Below, in pieces: positions 52,602 to 61,782 of a stretch of 64,000 nt of DNA. Location: the NCBI RefSeq assembly GCF_011493005.1, contig NZ_CP049156.1, forward strand, positions 1,798,001-1,862,000. Reading direction: 5' to 3'. Positions within the stretch are counted from its first letter, which is position 1. Every line of letters begins with the position of its first letter. The notes under the pieces were generated by a model, which was not told the DNA's origin, did not search any database, and worked only from the letters and a program-made list of their open reading frames with translations. The stretch comes from Caballeronia sp. SBC1. GTDB lineage: Bacteria > Pseudomonadota > Gammaproteobacteria > Burkholderiales > Burkholderiaceae. Position numbers and translations under genes: made by a program.

Positions 52602-53998
52602 ACGCTATCGAGGGGATCGTTCAGGCCGTGCTGTACGAGGGGTACATGCTTTATCCGTACAGACCGTCCTCGGTGAAGAACCGGCAGCGCTGGACTTTTG
52701 GGAGCGTGTATCCGCGAGCGTGGGCCGACTGGTCCGGCAGCGATGCATCGATGATGCAGACCGAATGCGTGATTCAAGGCGATGATGAAACGCGCGTAAC
52801 GGTACGTCCATGTTTTCTGCATCTGATCGAGCGGGACGTGCGTGAGTTGAGTGAGCCTGCGTCTGCATGGACAGGCCTAGATGAAGGCTCGTCCCGGTCG
52901 GTGGCTTCGCTGGAAGTGGGCGGCCGGCGTTTCGACGCGTGGCAGGAAGCCGGTGAACAACACGTCGAAGTCCCGGTATTGAAGCTTGGGGAATTGTGCA
53001 TAGCGGGGTTACGTCTGCCGTTTTCGCTGGCCGGAAGCCGTGCTGTGGAACCGCTGGCGGAAACGGATGGCCGCGTGCGCGGCGCGCTTGTGCGCACGCG
53101 GGCGGCGATCGTTGGCCGTGTGGAATGCTGCGCAACGCGGATCGACGAACGCACCTTCAGGCTCACGGTACGCATAGTCAACGTGACACCGGTCGATGAA
53201 CCGCAGCGTTTGAATCGCGATGCTGCTTCATCATTCGCTTTGCTGTCATGCCATGCAGTGTTGGCCGTGGAGGGGGCGGCGTTCGTCTCGTCAATCGAAC
53301 CGCCGGACGAACTCGCTGAGGCCGTTGCGGGTTGCACGAATATCAGCTTATGGCCGGTGCTGGTCGGCTCCGGTGAACGCCACGACACCATGCTCGCGGC
53401 GCCGATCATCCTCTACGACTACCCGCAGGTCGCGCCGGAAAGCGCAGGCGATCTCTTCGATGCCACCGAGATCGACGAGATCCTGACGCTGCGAATCCTC
53501 ACCATGACCGACGCGGAAAAGCGCGAGATGGCCGCTGGCGATGAACGCTCACGCGCGCTGCTCGAACGCACGGAAAACCTGACAGCCAGCGACTTGCAGC
53601 GGCTGCATGGAACCTTGCGTGAAGTGCGCGCGGGGTCGGGCCAGGGTTGGCCTGACGTGTCCGAGGAAACAGGTGAGGCGCCCGAAGACATGGCTCCCTG
53701 GGCCGAGCTTGACGCCAAGCCACGGCTTTCTTGCGTCAACGTCGACGGCGTGGCGTTGCAGGTCGGGGCGCGCGTCGTGCTGCATCCCCACGCCCGCGCC
53801 GATATCTTCGACCTGGCTCTGCGCGATCAGATAGCGACCATCGAATCCATTGAGCGCGATTTCGAGGATCACGTCCATGTAGCGGTGACGATCGACTCCG
53901 ATCCCGGGCGTGACTTCGGCCTTGCGCGTATGCCGGGTCATCGCTTCTTTTTCGCGCCCGACGAGATCGAGCCGTTGCGTGAGGAGGGGGCCTCATGA
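52598..53998 (+). CDS. Large hydrogenase-associated protein of unknown function
   Basis: A 466-residue soluble protein. It starts at the ATG at 52598 (overlap with the previous stop), giving IEGIVQAVLYEGYMLYPYRP as N-terminus, a motif I associate with a conserved protein of group 1h clusters. The middle contains a beta-rich region (TFRLTVRIVNVTP), and the C-terminus (MPGHRFFFAPDEIEPL) looks like a small barrel. No catalytic motif is visible. It is positioned after the other accessory genes and before the protease, and may serve as an assembly scaffold. Confidence 0.7.
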   Translation: MNAIEGIVQAVLYEGYMLYPYRPSSVKNRQRWTFGSVYPRAWADWSGSDASMMQTECVIQGDDETRVTVRPCFLHLIERDVRELSEPASAWTGLDEGSSRSVASLEVGGRRFDAWQEAGEQHVEVPVLKLGELCIAGLRLPFSLAGSRAVEPLAETDGRVRGALVRTRAAIVGRVECCATRIDERTFRLTVRIVNVTPVDEPQRLNRDAASSFALLSCHAVLAVEGAAFVSSIEPPDELAEAVAGCTNISLWPVLVGSGERHDTMLAAPIILYDYPQVAPESAGDLFDATEIDEILTLRILTMTDAEKREMAAGDERSRALLERTENLTASDLQRLHGTLREVRAGSGQGWPDVSEETGEAPEDMAPWAELDAKPRLSCVNVDGVALQVGARVVLHPHARADIFDLALRDQIATIESIERDFEDHVHVAVTIDSDPGRDFGLARMPGHRFFFAPDEIEPLREEGAS

Positions 53999-54558
53999 CT
54001 TCGATGCTGGTGGCAGGAGTTGGCAACGTCTTCCTGGGTGACGACGGTTTCGGCGTCGAGGTCGTGCGGCGTCTACACGAAAGACGGACCGACGCGTGGC
54101 CACCGAATGTGCGGGTGATCGACTATGGAATCCGGGGAATCGATCTGTATTACACGCTGCTGGATGGTGTGGACCTTGCCATCCTCGTCGATGCAACGCA
54201 TCGGGATGGGCCACCGGGCACGTTGTACATCGTCGAGCCCTCTACAAAGAACAACAACGATGGTTTTGAAGGTGATGCTTCGCCCGTTCTGTTGTCGCCA
54301 CATGATCTCGATCCGGCGAAAGTCCTTCAGGCCGTGCAAGCGATGGGTGGTGAAGTCGGACGTATTGTTCTGATCGGTTGTGAGCCGGAAAGTCTCGGGA
54401 CGGAGGATGGGCAAGAGGGGCGCATGGGACTGAGTGCCCCCGTCGCGGTGGCGGTAGACAAAGCAGTAGACACCATTGAAACAATGATCGAAAGCATGCA
54501 GGCGCAGACCACCTCGGTCAACGCTGGATGCGTGTCGCAGGACCACTGGAGAGCATGA
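53995..54558 (+). CDS. Hydrogenase maturation endopeptidase
   Basis: A 187-residue protease of the HyaD/HybD/HoxM family. GVGNVFLGDDGFG is at residues 7-19 with the metal-sensing acidic residue, and a second Asp lies in VDYGIRGIDL-like sequence (IDYGIRGIDL near 42-51). It removes the C-terminal tail of the large subunit once nickel is in place, here presumably the residues after the DPCLPC motif of HhyL. It overlaps both neighbours by four bases, as is usual in this operon. Confidence 0.88.
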   Translation: MTSMLVAGVGNVFLGDDGFGVEVVRRLHERRTDAWPPNVRVIDYGIRGIDLYYTLLDGVDLAILVDATHRDGPPGTLYIVEPSTKNNNDGFEGDASPVLLSPHDLDPAKVLQAVQAMGGEVGRIVLIGCEPESLGTEDGQEGRMGLSAPVAVAVDKAVDTIETMIESMQAQTTSVNAGCVSQDHWRA

Positions 54559-54659
54559 TGAGGTTCTTGCTGAAGTACTTGTTATTGTCAGGGCTGATTG
54601 TTGGCGTTGCGGCGAACCTGAAGGATATCCGCCGCTATATCCGTATTCGCAACATGTGA
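54555..54659 (+). CDS. 34-residue membrane peptide (DUF6893-like)
   Basis: A very short gene that starts ATGATG within the protease stop and ends where hypF begins. The peptide has one hydrophobic segment (LLKYLLLSGLIVGVAA) followed by a basic, tyrosine-containing end (DIRRYIRIRNM). It resembles small proteins from actinobacterial hydrogenase operons that I recall as DUF6893. It should insert in the inner membrane with its basic end inside. Tight coupling to both neighbours supports a real gene. A role in tethering the otherwise soluble hydrogenase to the membrane is an attractive inference. Confidence 0.7.
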   Translation: MMRFLLKYLLLSGLIVGVAANLKDIRRYIRIRNM

Positions 54660-57085
54660 CGGACGCGGCCATGAGCCTGTGCCTGCCGCCGGTCCGCGAC
54701 GAACCGCCCGTGACATCACGGGTCGGTGAGGTCATTCGTGTGCGCGGACTGGTGCAGGGCGTAGGCTTCAGGCCGACAGTATGGCGTCTTGCGCGTGCGT
54801 GCGGCGTGAGCGGCGATGTAGGCAACGACAGCGAAGGTGTGCTGATTCACGCATGGGCCAACACACGTACGCTCGACGAATTTGTCGAGCGTTTGCGAAG
54901 CGAGTGCCCACCGCTTGGGCGGATTGATGCCATCGAACGTTACGCTTTGCACGAGATACCACCGCCTTCCGGCGGCTTTCGGATTGTCGCGAGTACAAGT
55001 AGCCACGCGCGTACCGGTGTCGTGCCGGACGCGGTCACGTGCCGTGCGTGTATCGACGAAACGTTTGACCCGTCGAGCCGGCGGTATGGTTATGCGTTCA
55101 CGAACTGCACGCATTGCGGGCCGCGCTTGTCGATTGTCCAGTCGATCCCTTATGACCGCCCGAACACCACGATGGCAGCGTTTGCGTTATGTGATGCCTG
55201 TGCAAATGAATATGACGATCCGGACGACCGGCGCTTCCATGCGCAACCGATTGCGTGCCCGGCTTGCGGGCCGCGACTGTGGCTCGAGCACGCCGATGGT
55301 TCAATTGCAGAAGATGATCCGCTGGATGCGACACGCCGCCTTATCGAGCGCGGCAAGATAGTCGCCATCAAAGGGCTTGGCGGTTTTCAGCTTGCATGCG
55401 CCGCGTCAGATCACGCTGCCGTTGCGAAATTGCGTGCGCTGAAACATCGCGAGTGCAAGCCGTTTGCGTTGCTGGCGCGCGACGTGGCAATGATTGAGCG
55501 CTATTGCGTGGTGAGCGCGGCGGACGAAGTCCCGCTTGAAAGCTCCGCCGGCCCAATCGTCATCATTCCGACGATCGATCGCGGCACACGTGATCCGTTT
55601 CCGGGCGTTGCACCGGGTATCGCGACACTTGGTTTCATGCTGCCGTCAACCCCGCTGCATCATCTGCTGATGCAATCGCTTGACGGCCCCATCGTGTTGA
55701 CCAGCGGCAATCTCTCAGACGAACCGCAATGCATCGATAACGAAGAGGCTCGCCAGCGCCTCGCAGGCATGGCAGACGCTTGGCTGATGCACGACCGCGA
55801 TATCGCCCGGCGCGTGGACGATTCGGTCGCGCGGGTCATGGGCGGAGCATCACGCTTGCTACGCCGCTCGCGCGGTTATGCCCCTGCGCCGTTGCGTTTG
55901 CCGCGTGATTTTGCTACTGCGCCGCCGGTCCTCGCAATGGGTGCTCAGCAGAAAAACACCTTCTGCCTGCTGCGCGATGGCGAAGCGGTCGTGTCGCATC
56001 ACATCGGTGAACTGGAGAACAGCGAGACGTATCGCGACTACAGCGTGTCGCTCGCGCGTTATCAACACTTGTTCGAACATGAAGCGCGCTTTGTCGCAGT
56101 CGACCTGCACCCTGAGTATCTGTCGCGCAAGCTCGGTATCGATATCGCGCGGCAGCGGTGTTTGCCGCTCGCCGAGATCCAGCATCATCACGCGCATCTC
56201 GCAGCGTGCCTTGCCGAAAATGATATCGGTCTGGGCATTGACGTTCTTGGCATCGTGCTCGACGGGCTCGGCATGGGCCTGGACAACGCGCTGTGGGGCG
56301 GCGAATTTTTGCTCGGCGGCTACGTGAATTTCAAGCGTCTCGCGAGCTTCACACCGGTCGCTCTGCCCGGCGGCGCGCACGCGATCTACGAGCCGTGGCG
56401 CAACACGTATGCGCATCTGTCCGCGAGTCTTGGATGGCCGCGTTTCGCGAAGCACTATGCGAAGCTCGACCTCCATCGTTTTCTCGCCGACCGTCCGCTG
56501 ACGCTGCTCGATCAGATGATCGACGGCGGGATTAATAGTCCTGTTGCAAGCTCGGCCGGGCGTCTGTTCGATGCAGTCGCCGGGGCACTCGGTGTATGCC
56601 GCGAACGCGTGCAATACGAAGGGCAAGCGGCGATCGAACTCGAAGCGTTGATCGATACCGGCACGCTCCACGATGAAGACGACGCGCGAGCCTATCCGTT
56701 CGAAATCGTGGAAAAGGATACTTCGTTGTTGATCAATCCGAAACCGATGTGGATCGCGCTTCTCGACGACATGCTGCGTGCCACGCCGGTACGAGTGATG
56801 GCCGCACGTTTTCACAAGGGCCTGGCAATCGTTATTGTGCAGATGACCCTCCGTTTGCTTATACCCACGCAGGTCAGAACCATCGCTCTCTCCGGCGGGG
56901 TCATGCAGAACCGCGTGCTGTTCGAGCAGCTCACCGCACGCCTTGTAGCATGCGGCTTTGATGTACTGGCACATCGCCAGGTACCGTCCAACGACGGTGG
57001 CATTGCGTTGGGGCAAGCGGCAATCACTGCCGCGCGTGCCCTTGCATGCGCGTTTGTTGAACCACGGAGTACGTCATGTGCTTAG
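54656..57085 (+). CDS. hypF: Carbamoyltransferase HypF
   Basis: An 809-residue HypF. It has an N-terminal acylphosphatase domain (RVRGLVQGVGFRPT near residues 24-37), two zinc motifs (CRACIDETF with CTHCGP, CDACANEYD with CPACGP), a YrdC-like domain and a C-terminal Kae1-like domain (EIQHHHAHLAACLAEND). It activates carbamoyl phosphate and carbamoylates HypE to make the cyanide ligands of the active site. A GTG at 54656 overlaps the small peptide stop; the ATG at 54671 is the alternative start. It overlaps hypC by ten bases. Confidence 0.93.
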   Translation: MTDAAMSLCLPPVRDEPPVTSRVGEVIRVRGLVQGVGFRPTVWRLARACGVSGDVGNDSEGVLIHAWANTRTLDEFVERLRSECPPLGRIDAIERYALHEIPPPSGGFRIVASTSSHARTGVVPDAVTCRACIDETFDPSSRRYGYAFTNCTHCGPRLSIVQSIPYDRPNTTMAAFALCDACANEYDDPDDRRFHAQPIACPACGPRLWLEHADGSIAEDDPLDATRRLIERGKIVAIKGLGGFQLACAASDHAAVAKLRALKHRECKPFALLARDVAMIERYCVVSAADEVPLESSAGPIVIIPTIDRGTRDPFPGVAPGIATLGFMLPSTPLHHLLMQSLDGPIVLTSGNLSDEPQCIDNEEARQRLAGMADAWLMHDRDIARRVDDSVARVMGGASRLLRRSRGYAPAPLRLPRDFATAPPVLAMGAQQKNTFCLLRDGEAVVSHHIGELENSETYRDYSVSLARYQHLFEHEARFVAVDLHPEYLSRKLGIDIARQRCLPLAEIQHHHAHLAACLAENDIGLGIDVLGIVLDGLGMGLDNALWGGEFLLGGYVNFKRLASFTPVALPGGAHAIYEPWRNTYAHLSASLGWPRFAKHYAKLDLHRFLADRPLTLLDQMIDGGINSPVASSAGRLFDAVAGALGVCRERVQYEGQAAIELEALIDTGTLHDEDDARAYPFEIVEKDTSLLINPKPMWIALLDDMLRATPVRVMAARFHKGLAIVIVQMTLRLLIPTQVRTIALSGGVMQNRVLFEQLTARLVACGFDVLAHRQVPSNDGGIALGQAAITAARALACAFVEPRSTSCA

Positions 57086-57402
57086 GCATACCGGGACAGA
57101 TCGTCGAGATCAGCGACGCGGACAATAACCTCGCATTAGTCGATGTAGGCGGGGTGAAGCGGATCATCAATATCGCGTTCATCGTCGATGACGACCGGCC
57201 GCCGGCAGCGTGTGTCGGCAACTGGGTGCTGGTGCATGTCGGCTTCGCGATGAGCCGTCTCGACGAAGCAGAAGCCATGCGCACGCTTGCCCTGTTGCGT
57301 GAACTCGGCGAAGCGCAGGCGGAGATGGCCGCGATGATGGAAGGAGGCGGCACGCCGCAGCCTGACACGTTCAACCACTACAACGGAGCGCGCCATGACT
57401 GA
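57076..57402 (+). CDS. hypC: Hydrogenase assembly chaperone HypC
   Basis: A 108-residue HypC. It begins MCLGIPGQIVEI with the essential Cys2. VDVGGVKRIINIAFI follows, then a helical segment. It is longer than the usual 75-90 residues; the C-terminal extension ends HYNGARHD. HypC works with HypD as platform for the Fe(CN)2CO unit and delivers it to the large subunit. Its start lies within the end of hypF and its stop overlaps the next gene by eight bases. Confidence 0.93.
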   Translation: MCLGIPGQIVEISDADNNLALVDVGGVKRIINIAFIVDDDRPPAACVGNWVLVHVGFAMSRLDEAEAMRTLALLRELGEAQAEMAAMMEGGGTPQPDTFNHYNGARHD

Positions 57403-58102
57403 ACATCGGGCGCTACAGGGCCTGTATCCGTTTCTTCACGGTGAGCATCAGGACGCGGCGAAGCTCGATGCCGCGTTGCTCGAATCGGTCGCGCAGAAGG
57501 CACAGGCAAGCATCGACGCGAAGCGCGCATTCTTCGCGGATAACGCTAGCGCCGTGATCGCTGTAGCCCATGCGATCGCGGATGTTTATCGCCGTGACGG
57601 GCGGCTCTTTTCAATGGGCAACGGCGGTTCGAGTTGCGATGCCGCGCACATCGCGGTGGAGTTCCTGCATCCGATAACGGCCGGGCGTCCGGCGCTCACC
57701 GCGGTCAACCTCGTCGCCGATACAGCCATGATGACGGCCGTGGGCAACGACGTCGGCTTCGCGCATATCTACGTTCGGCAACTGGTGGCGCAGGCGCGTC
57801 GCGGCGACGGGCTGATCGGGGTATCGACAAGCGGTAACTCGGACAACCTGCTCGCCGCATTCGCGAAAGCGCGGGAGATGGGCGTAGTGACCATCGGCTT
57901 GGCCGGGCATGACGGGGGCAAGATGGCGGCGCCGGGTGCGCTCGACCATTGCCTCGTGGTGCCGAGTGACAGCATTCATCGGATCCAGGAAACTCACGTC
58001 GCGATTTATCACATCCTGTGGGACCTGGTCCATACGCTGCTCGCTGATGAACGCGGCAGCCTGAGTGTCCCTGACACAGCGGCAGGGGAGCGCGTGCCAT
58101 GA
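57395..58102 (+). CDS. SIS-domain isomerase, GmhA-like, embedded in the hyp genes
   Basis: A 235-residue sugar isomerase-domain protein close to sedoheptulose-7-phosphate isomerase GmhA. GNGGSSCDAAH is at residues 75-85 and STSGNSDN is at 144-151. The zinc ligands of GmhA are conserved in spacing: H85 and E89, then Q198 and H206. It should be an active phosphosugar isomerase. It sits between hypC and hypD with start and stop overlaps on both sides, so it is expressed with the maturation machinery. Why a hydrogenase operon needs it is not known. It might also supply heptose for envelope synthesis. Confidence 0.85.
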   Translation: MTEHRALQGLYPFLHGEHQDAAKLDAALLESVAQKAQASIDAKRAFFADNASAVIAVAHAIADVYRRDGRLFSMGNGGSSCDAAHIAVEFLHPITAGRPALTAVNLVADTAMMTAVGNDVGFAHIYVRQLVAQARRGDGLIGVSTSGNSDNLLAAFAKAREMGVVTIGLAGHDGGKMAAPGALDHCLVVPSDSIHRIQETHVAIYHILWDLVHTLLADERGSLSVPDTAAGERVP

Positions 58103-59280
58103 AATACGTCGACGAATTCCGCGATCCGGAGAAAGCCCGTACGCTCACGCGCGAGATCCATCGGCTGGTCGAGCAGATTGTGCACGATCGTGGCGGCCTT
58201 AAACGGCCGCTGCAAATCATGGAGGTTTGCGGCGGCCATACGCATTCCATCTTCAGGTATGGGATTCACCAGATGTTGCCTCCTGAAGTCGAATTCGTCC
58301 ACGGCCCCGGTTGCCCGGTCTGCGTGTTGCCGATGGGCCGCGTGGACGATTGCGTAGCGCTCGCCGAGCGCTCTGAAGTGATCTTCACGACCTTCGGCGA
58401 CGCGATGCGTGTTCCCGGTTCGCGCAAGAGCCTGCTGAAAGCGAAGGCGGACGGCGCTGATGTACGGATGGTCTATTCGCCGCTCGACGCACTTGCTATT
58501 GCGCGCGCAAATCCGCATCGGGAGGTGATCTTCTTCGGGCTGGGTTTTGAAACTACCATGCCGAGCACCGCGATGACCGTGTTGCAAGCGCATGCCCAAC
58601 GTATCAATAACTTCTCGCTGTTTTGCAACCACATCACGATCATCCCGACGATCAAGGCCATTCTCGATTCTCCCGACCTGCATCTCGACGGCTTCCTTGG
58701 ACCCGGACACGTGAGCATGGTGATCGGCACGCGGCCGTACAGGTTTATTGCAGAGCATTATCGGCGACCAATTACTGTTGCCGGATTCGAACCGCTGGAC
58801 GTGCTGCAATCGGTGTGGATGGTGCTGCGTCAGATCGCCGAAGGCCGCTGCGAAGTGGAGAACCAGTACGGCAGGATCGTGCCGGAAGACGGCAATGCGC
58901 AGGCGTTATCGGCGATCGAGCAAGTGTTCGAGCTGCGCGAATTTTTCGAATGGCGCGGGCTGGGATCGGTTGATCATTCGGGCGTGCGGATACGCGAACG
59001 CTTCGCCGCTTACGACGCCGAGCGCAAGTTCCCCGTCGCGAACCTGAAGATCGCCGATCCGAAATCCTGCCAGTGCGGCGAAGTGCTCAAGGGCGTTATC
59101 AAGCCGCAACAGTGCAAGGTATTCGGCACCGCGTGTACGCCGGAAACGCCGCTCGGATCGTTGATGGTATCAAGCGAAGGCGCGTGCGCGGCGCATTACC
59201 GTTATGCACGCATCGATACATCGGCGTTGTATGCGCATGGCGCTGCGTCGGACACGCTCAAGCAGGGAGCGCAGGCATGA
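58099..59280 (+). CDS. hypD: Hydrogenase maturation protein HypD
   Basis: A 393-residue HypD. The conserved EVCGGHTHSIFRYG is near residues 43-56, GPGCPVCVLPMG at 69-80, and the C-terminal [4Fe-4S] region contains SCQCGEVLKG, QQCKVFGTACTPETPLG and GACAAHY. Together with HypC it coordinates the iron atom and receives CN and CO. ATG at 58099 overlaps the isomerase gene stop by four bases, and its own stop overlaps hypE. Confidence 0.94.
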   Translation: MKYVDEFRDPEKARTLTREIHRLVEQIVHDRGGLKRPLQIMEVCGGHTHSIFRYGIHQMLPPEVEFVHGPGCPVCVLPMGRVDDCVALAERSEVIFTTFGDAMRVPGSRKSLLKAKADGADVRMVYSPLDALAIARANPHREVIFFGLGFETTMPSTAMTVLQAHAQRINNFSLFCNHITIIPTIKAILDSPDLHLDGFLGPGHVSMVIGTRPYRFIAEHYRRPITVAGFEPLDVLQSVWMVLRQIAEGRCEVENQYGRIVPEDGNAQALSAIEQVFELREFFEWRGLGSVDHSGVRIRERFAAYDAERKFPVANLKIADPKSCQCGEVLKGVIKPQQCKVFGTACTPETPLGSLMVSSEGACAAHYRYARIDTSALYAHGAASDTLKQGAQA

Positions 59281-60323
59281 ACGACCGGATCGGCAGGCTA
59301 CGCGATGTGACGATCAATCTCGCGCACGGCGGCGGCGGCCGGGCGATGCGCGATCTGATCGAGGACGTATTTGTCACCGCTTTTGATAACCCCGCGTTAG
59401 CCGCGCTCGAAGACCAGGCTGTGTTTCCGCTCGCAGACCTCACGCGTCTCGGCGACCGGCTCGCGTTCACTACCGATAGCTACGTGGTCGACCCGTTGTT
59501 TTTCCCCGGCGGTGACATAGGCACGCTGGCGGTATCGGGCACGGTCAACGACCTCGCCATGTCGGGCGCGAAACCGCTGTTTCTATCGTGCGGGATGGTG
59601 ATTGAAGAGGGCCTTGCGATAGATATTCTGCGTCGCGTGGCGGCAAGCATGCAGCGGGTCGCGGTCGAAGCGGGCGTGTCTATTGTGACGGGCGACACCA
59701 AGGTGGTCGAGCGCGGTTGCGCAGACAAACTCTTCATCAACACAGCGGGTGTGGGGGTCGTGCCGCCCGGCGTGAATATATCGGCGCGGCGGGCGCAGCC
59801 AGGCGACGTGGTGATCGTGAACGGCTTTCTTGGCGACCATGGCGCGGCAATCCTGATCGCACGAAAACAGCTTGCGTTGCAGTCCGATATAGCAAGCGAC
59901 TGCGCGCCGCTAGCGTCACTGGTGGATGCAATGCTGGGTGCGTGCACAGACATCCACTGCATGCGCGACGCAACGCGCGGCGGTGTCGCCACGGTGCTCA
60001 ACGAGTTCGCGGTGTCGTCGGGTGTGGCGATCCGCATCCAGGAAAACGCGCTGCCGATCCGCGAGGAAGTGAAGGGCGCTTGCGAGATACTCGGCTTGGA
60101 TCCGCTGTATCTGGCGAACGAAGGCAAGCTGGTTGCGCTGGTTCCCGCACACGCCGCATCAAGCGTGCTCGCGGCGATGCATGCGCACCCGGCTGGCGCG
60201 CGGGCGGCTGTGATCGGCGAGGTAGTGGCGCAGCCCTCGGGCATCGTGGTGCTGCATACGGTGTTTGGCGGGCAGCGAATTGTCGACATGCTGACGGGCG
60301 AGCAACTGCCCCGGATCTGTTAG
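59277..60323 (+). CDS. hypE: Carbamoyl dehydratase HypE
   Basis: A 348-residue PurM-like HypE. AHGGGGRAM at the N-terminus and TGDTKVVERG near residue 140 belong to the ATP site. The chain ends PRIC, the C-terminal cysteine that carries the carbamoyl and then thiocyanate group. It dehydrates the carbamoyl thioester with ATP and hands cyanide to the HypCD complex. The ATG at 59277 overlaps hypD; an open frame further upstream is not used. Confidence 0.94.
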   Translation: MNDRIGRLRDVTINLAHGGGGRAMRDLIEDVFVTAFDNPALAALEDQAVFPLADLTRLGDRLAFTTDSYVVDPLFFPGGDIGTLAVSGTVNDLAMSGAKPLFLSCGMVIEEGLAIDILRRVAASMQRVAVEAGVSIVTGDTKVVERGCADKLFINTAGVGVVPPGVNISARRAQPGDVVIVNGFLGDHGAAILIARKQLALQSDIASDCAPLASLVDAMLGACTDIHCMRDATRGGVATVLNEFAVSSGVAIRIQENALPIREEVKGACEILGLDPLYLANEGKLVALVPAHAASSVLAAMHAHPAGARAAVIGEVVAQPSGIVVLHTVFGGQRIVDMLTGEQLPRIC

Positions 60324-60360
60324 CTGGCTTCATACGTAAGGGAATAGGAAGCGCACTGTC

Positions 60361-60690
60361 ATGCATGAACTGAGCATTGCGAATAGTGTCGTTGAACTGT
60401 GCGCCGAACGCGCGATGGGCGCTCGAGTGTTGCGCGTGACGCTGGAAATCGGCCGGTTGTCGGCGGTGATGCCGGACGCAATCCGCTTTTGCTTCGATGT
60501 CTGCGCGAAAGACACCGTGGTCGAAGGCGCAACATTGGAGATTGTCGAGACACCGGGCCTGGCGCGATGCCTGGACTGCGGCGGCAACGTGGACATGATC
60601 GACCTGCTCGAACACTGCGCTTGTGGGAGCGTCAATCTCGAACTGCTGGCTGGCAGCGAGCTGAGGATAAAACAGATGGAGGTGGTTTGA
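60361..60690 (+). CDS. hypA: Nickel metallochaperone HypA
   Basis: A 109-residue HypA. The N-terminal MHELSIA includes nickel-binding His2. The zinc site uses C70, C73, C86 and C88; the second pair reads CACGS, one residue shorter than the common CPxCGS. It passes nickel to the large subunit with HypB. It starts 37 bases after hypE and overlaps hypB by one base. Confidence 0.92.
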   Translation: MHELSIANSVVELCAERAMGARVLRVTLEIGRLSAVMPDAIRFCFDVCAKDTVVEGATLEIVETPGLARCLDCGGNVDMIDLLEHCACGSVNLELLAGSELRIKQMEVV

Positions 60691-61718
60691 TGTGTACCAC
60701 ATGCGGTTGCTCGAAAGGTGCCGGCACGGTGATCACAGACCCTGAGACCGGTGAGCGGATTGAGACACCGGCACAAGGGAAGAGTGGTGCTGCGCGTGAG
60801 CCGGGCTCGTGGCGGCAACTTGCGACTGCGCCGACGGGCGCGAGTGTGGTTGCGCATCTGCATGCACGCGCGCATCGGCACGCTCATGAAGCTCATGTTC
60901 ATGAACACGACGGGCATGAACATATCCACGAGCACGTTGATGAACACCACCACGCACAAACGCCTGCAGCCTTCGCGGGCACCAAACACTCGCCCATATC
61001 CCTGTCCGAAGTGGCGATTGCCGCTGCAACTCATGGCACAACGATCGCACTCGAACAGGACATTTTGGCGAAGAACCAGTTGCTCGCAGAACACAACCGT
61101 GGCTGGCTGGCGAGCCGCCATATCACTGCACTGAACCTCGTCAGCTCACCGGGAGCGGGAAAGACCACGTTGCTTGAACGGACTATCCGAGATCTCCAGG
61201 CGTTACACAGTACCCAGTCGATCCAGGTAATCGAAGGCGACCAAGCGACGCTCAACGACGCCGAGCGTATTCGCGCGACCGGTTGCCGTGTGGTCCAGAT
61301 CAACACAGGCACGGGTTGTCATCTCGATGCCGGTATGGTCTCGCGCGCGCTGGCGCAACTCGATCCGCCTTCGCATGCGTGGCTGATGATCGAGAACGTC
61401 GGCAATCTTGTATGTCCCGCGTTGTTCGATCTCGGCGAACAGGCGAAGGTGGTCATCCTGTCAGTGACCGAGGGCGAAGACAAGCCGCTTAAGTATCCGC
61501 ATATGTTCCGTGCAAGCCGCGTGATGTTGCTGAACAAGGTCGACCTGCTGCCGCACTTGCGTTTCAATGTTGAACGCTGCATTGCGTATGCGCGACAGGT
61601 GAATCCTTCTATTGAAGTACTGCAGGTATCGGCGGAAACCGGGGCGGGGATGAAGGCGTGGTATGCGTGGCTGGAAGCAGCCGCGCAGGCGGAGGTGGTC
61701 GGGGAAACAGTGCGCTAG
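60690..61718 (+). CDS. hypB: Nickel GTPase HypB
   Basis: A 342-residue HypB. The high-affinity nickel motif CTTCGC is at residues 2-7. A histidine-rich stretch between 56 and 88 has 15 histidines. The GTPase domain has its P-loop SSPGAGKTT at 152-160 and the dimer metal site GTGCH (C210, H211). It inserts or stores nickel with HypA. The histidine segment suggests nickel storage for periods of scarcity. The start shares its A with the hypA stop. Confidence 0.93.
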   Translation: MCTTCGCSKGAGTVITDPETGERIETPAQGKSGAAREPGSWRQLATAPTGASVVAHLHARAHRHAHEAHVHEHDGHEHIHEHVDEHHHAQTPAAFAGTKHSPISLSEVAIAAATHGTTIALEQDILAKNQLLAEHNRGWLASRHITALNLVSSPGAGKTTLLERTIRDLQALHSTQSIQVIEGDQATLNDAERIRATGCRVVQINTGTGCHLDAGMVSRALAQLDPPSHAWLMIENVGNLVCPALFDLGEQAKVVILSVTEGEDKPLKYPHMFRASRVMLLNKVDLLPHLRFNVERCIAYARQVNPSIEVLQVSAETGAGMKAWYAWLEAAAQAEVVGETVR

Positions 61719-61782
61719 AGCACGAGCAGCGCGCCGGTCGGATCGTGTGAAGGGTACGAGTGCGGGCAAGAATGCGAGGCTC

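Noticed and set aside
55859..57016. A 385-codon open frame on the minus strand within hypF
   Set aside because: It is a high-GC shadow of hypF, with no recognisable domain and no start signal.
60361..60690. Loss of the HypA zinc site because of the CxC second pair
   Set aside because: I recall that HypA proteins with CPCGS-like second pairs exist, so four cysteines in this arrangement probably still bind zinc.
61663..61782. An N-terminal extension of the nickel permease into hypB
   Set aside because: The extra 40 residues are arginine-rich and lie in the hypB end and spacer. NiCoT homology begins at 61783.
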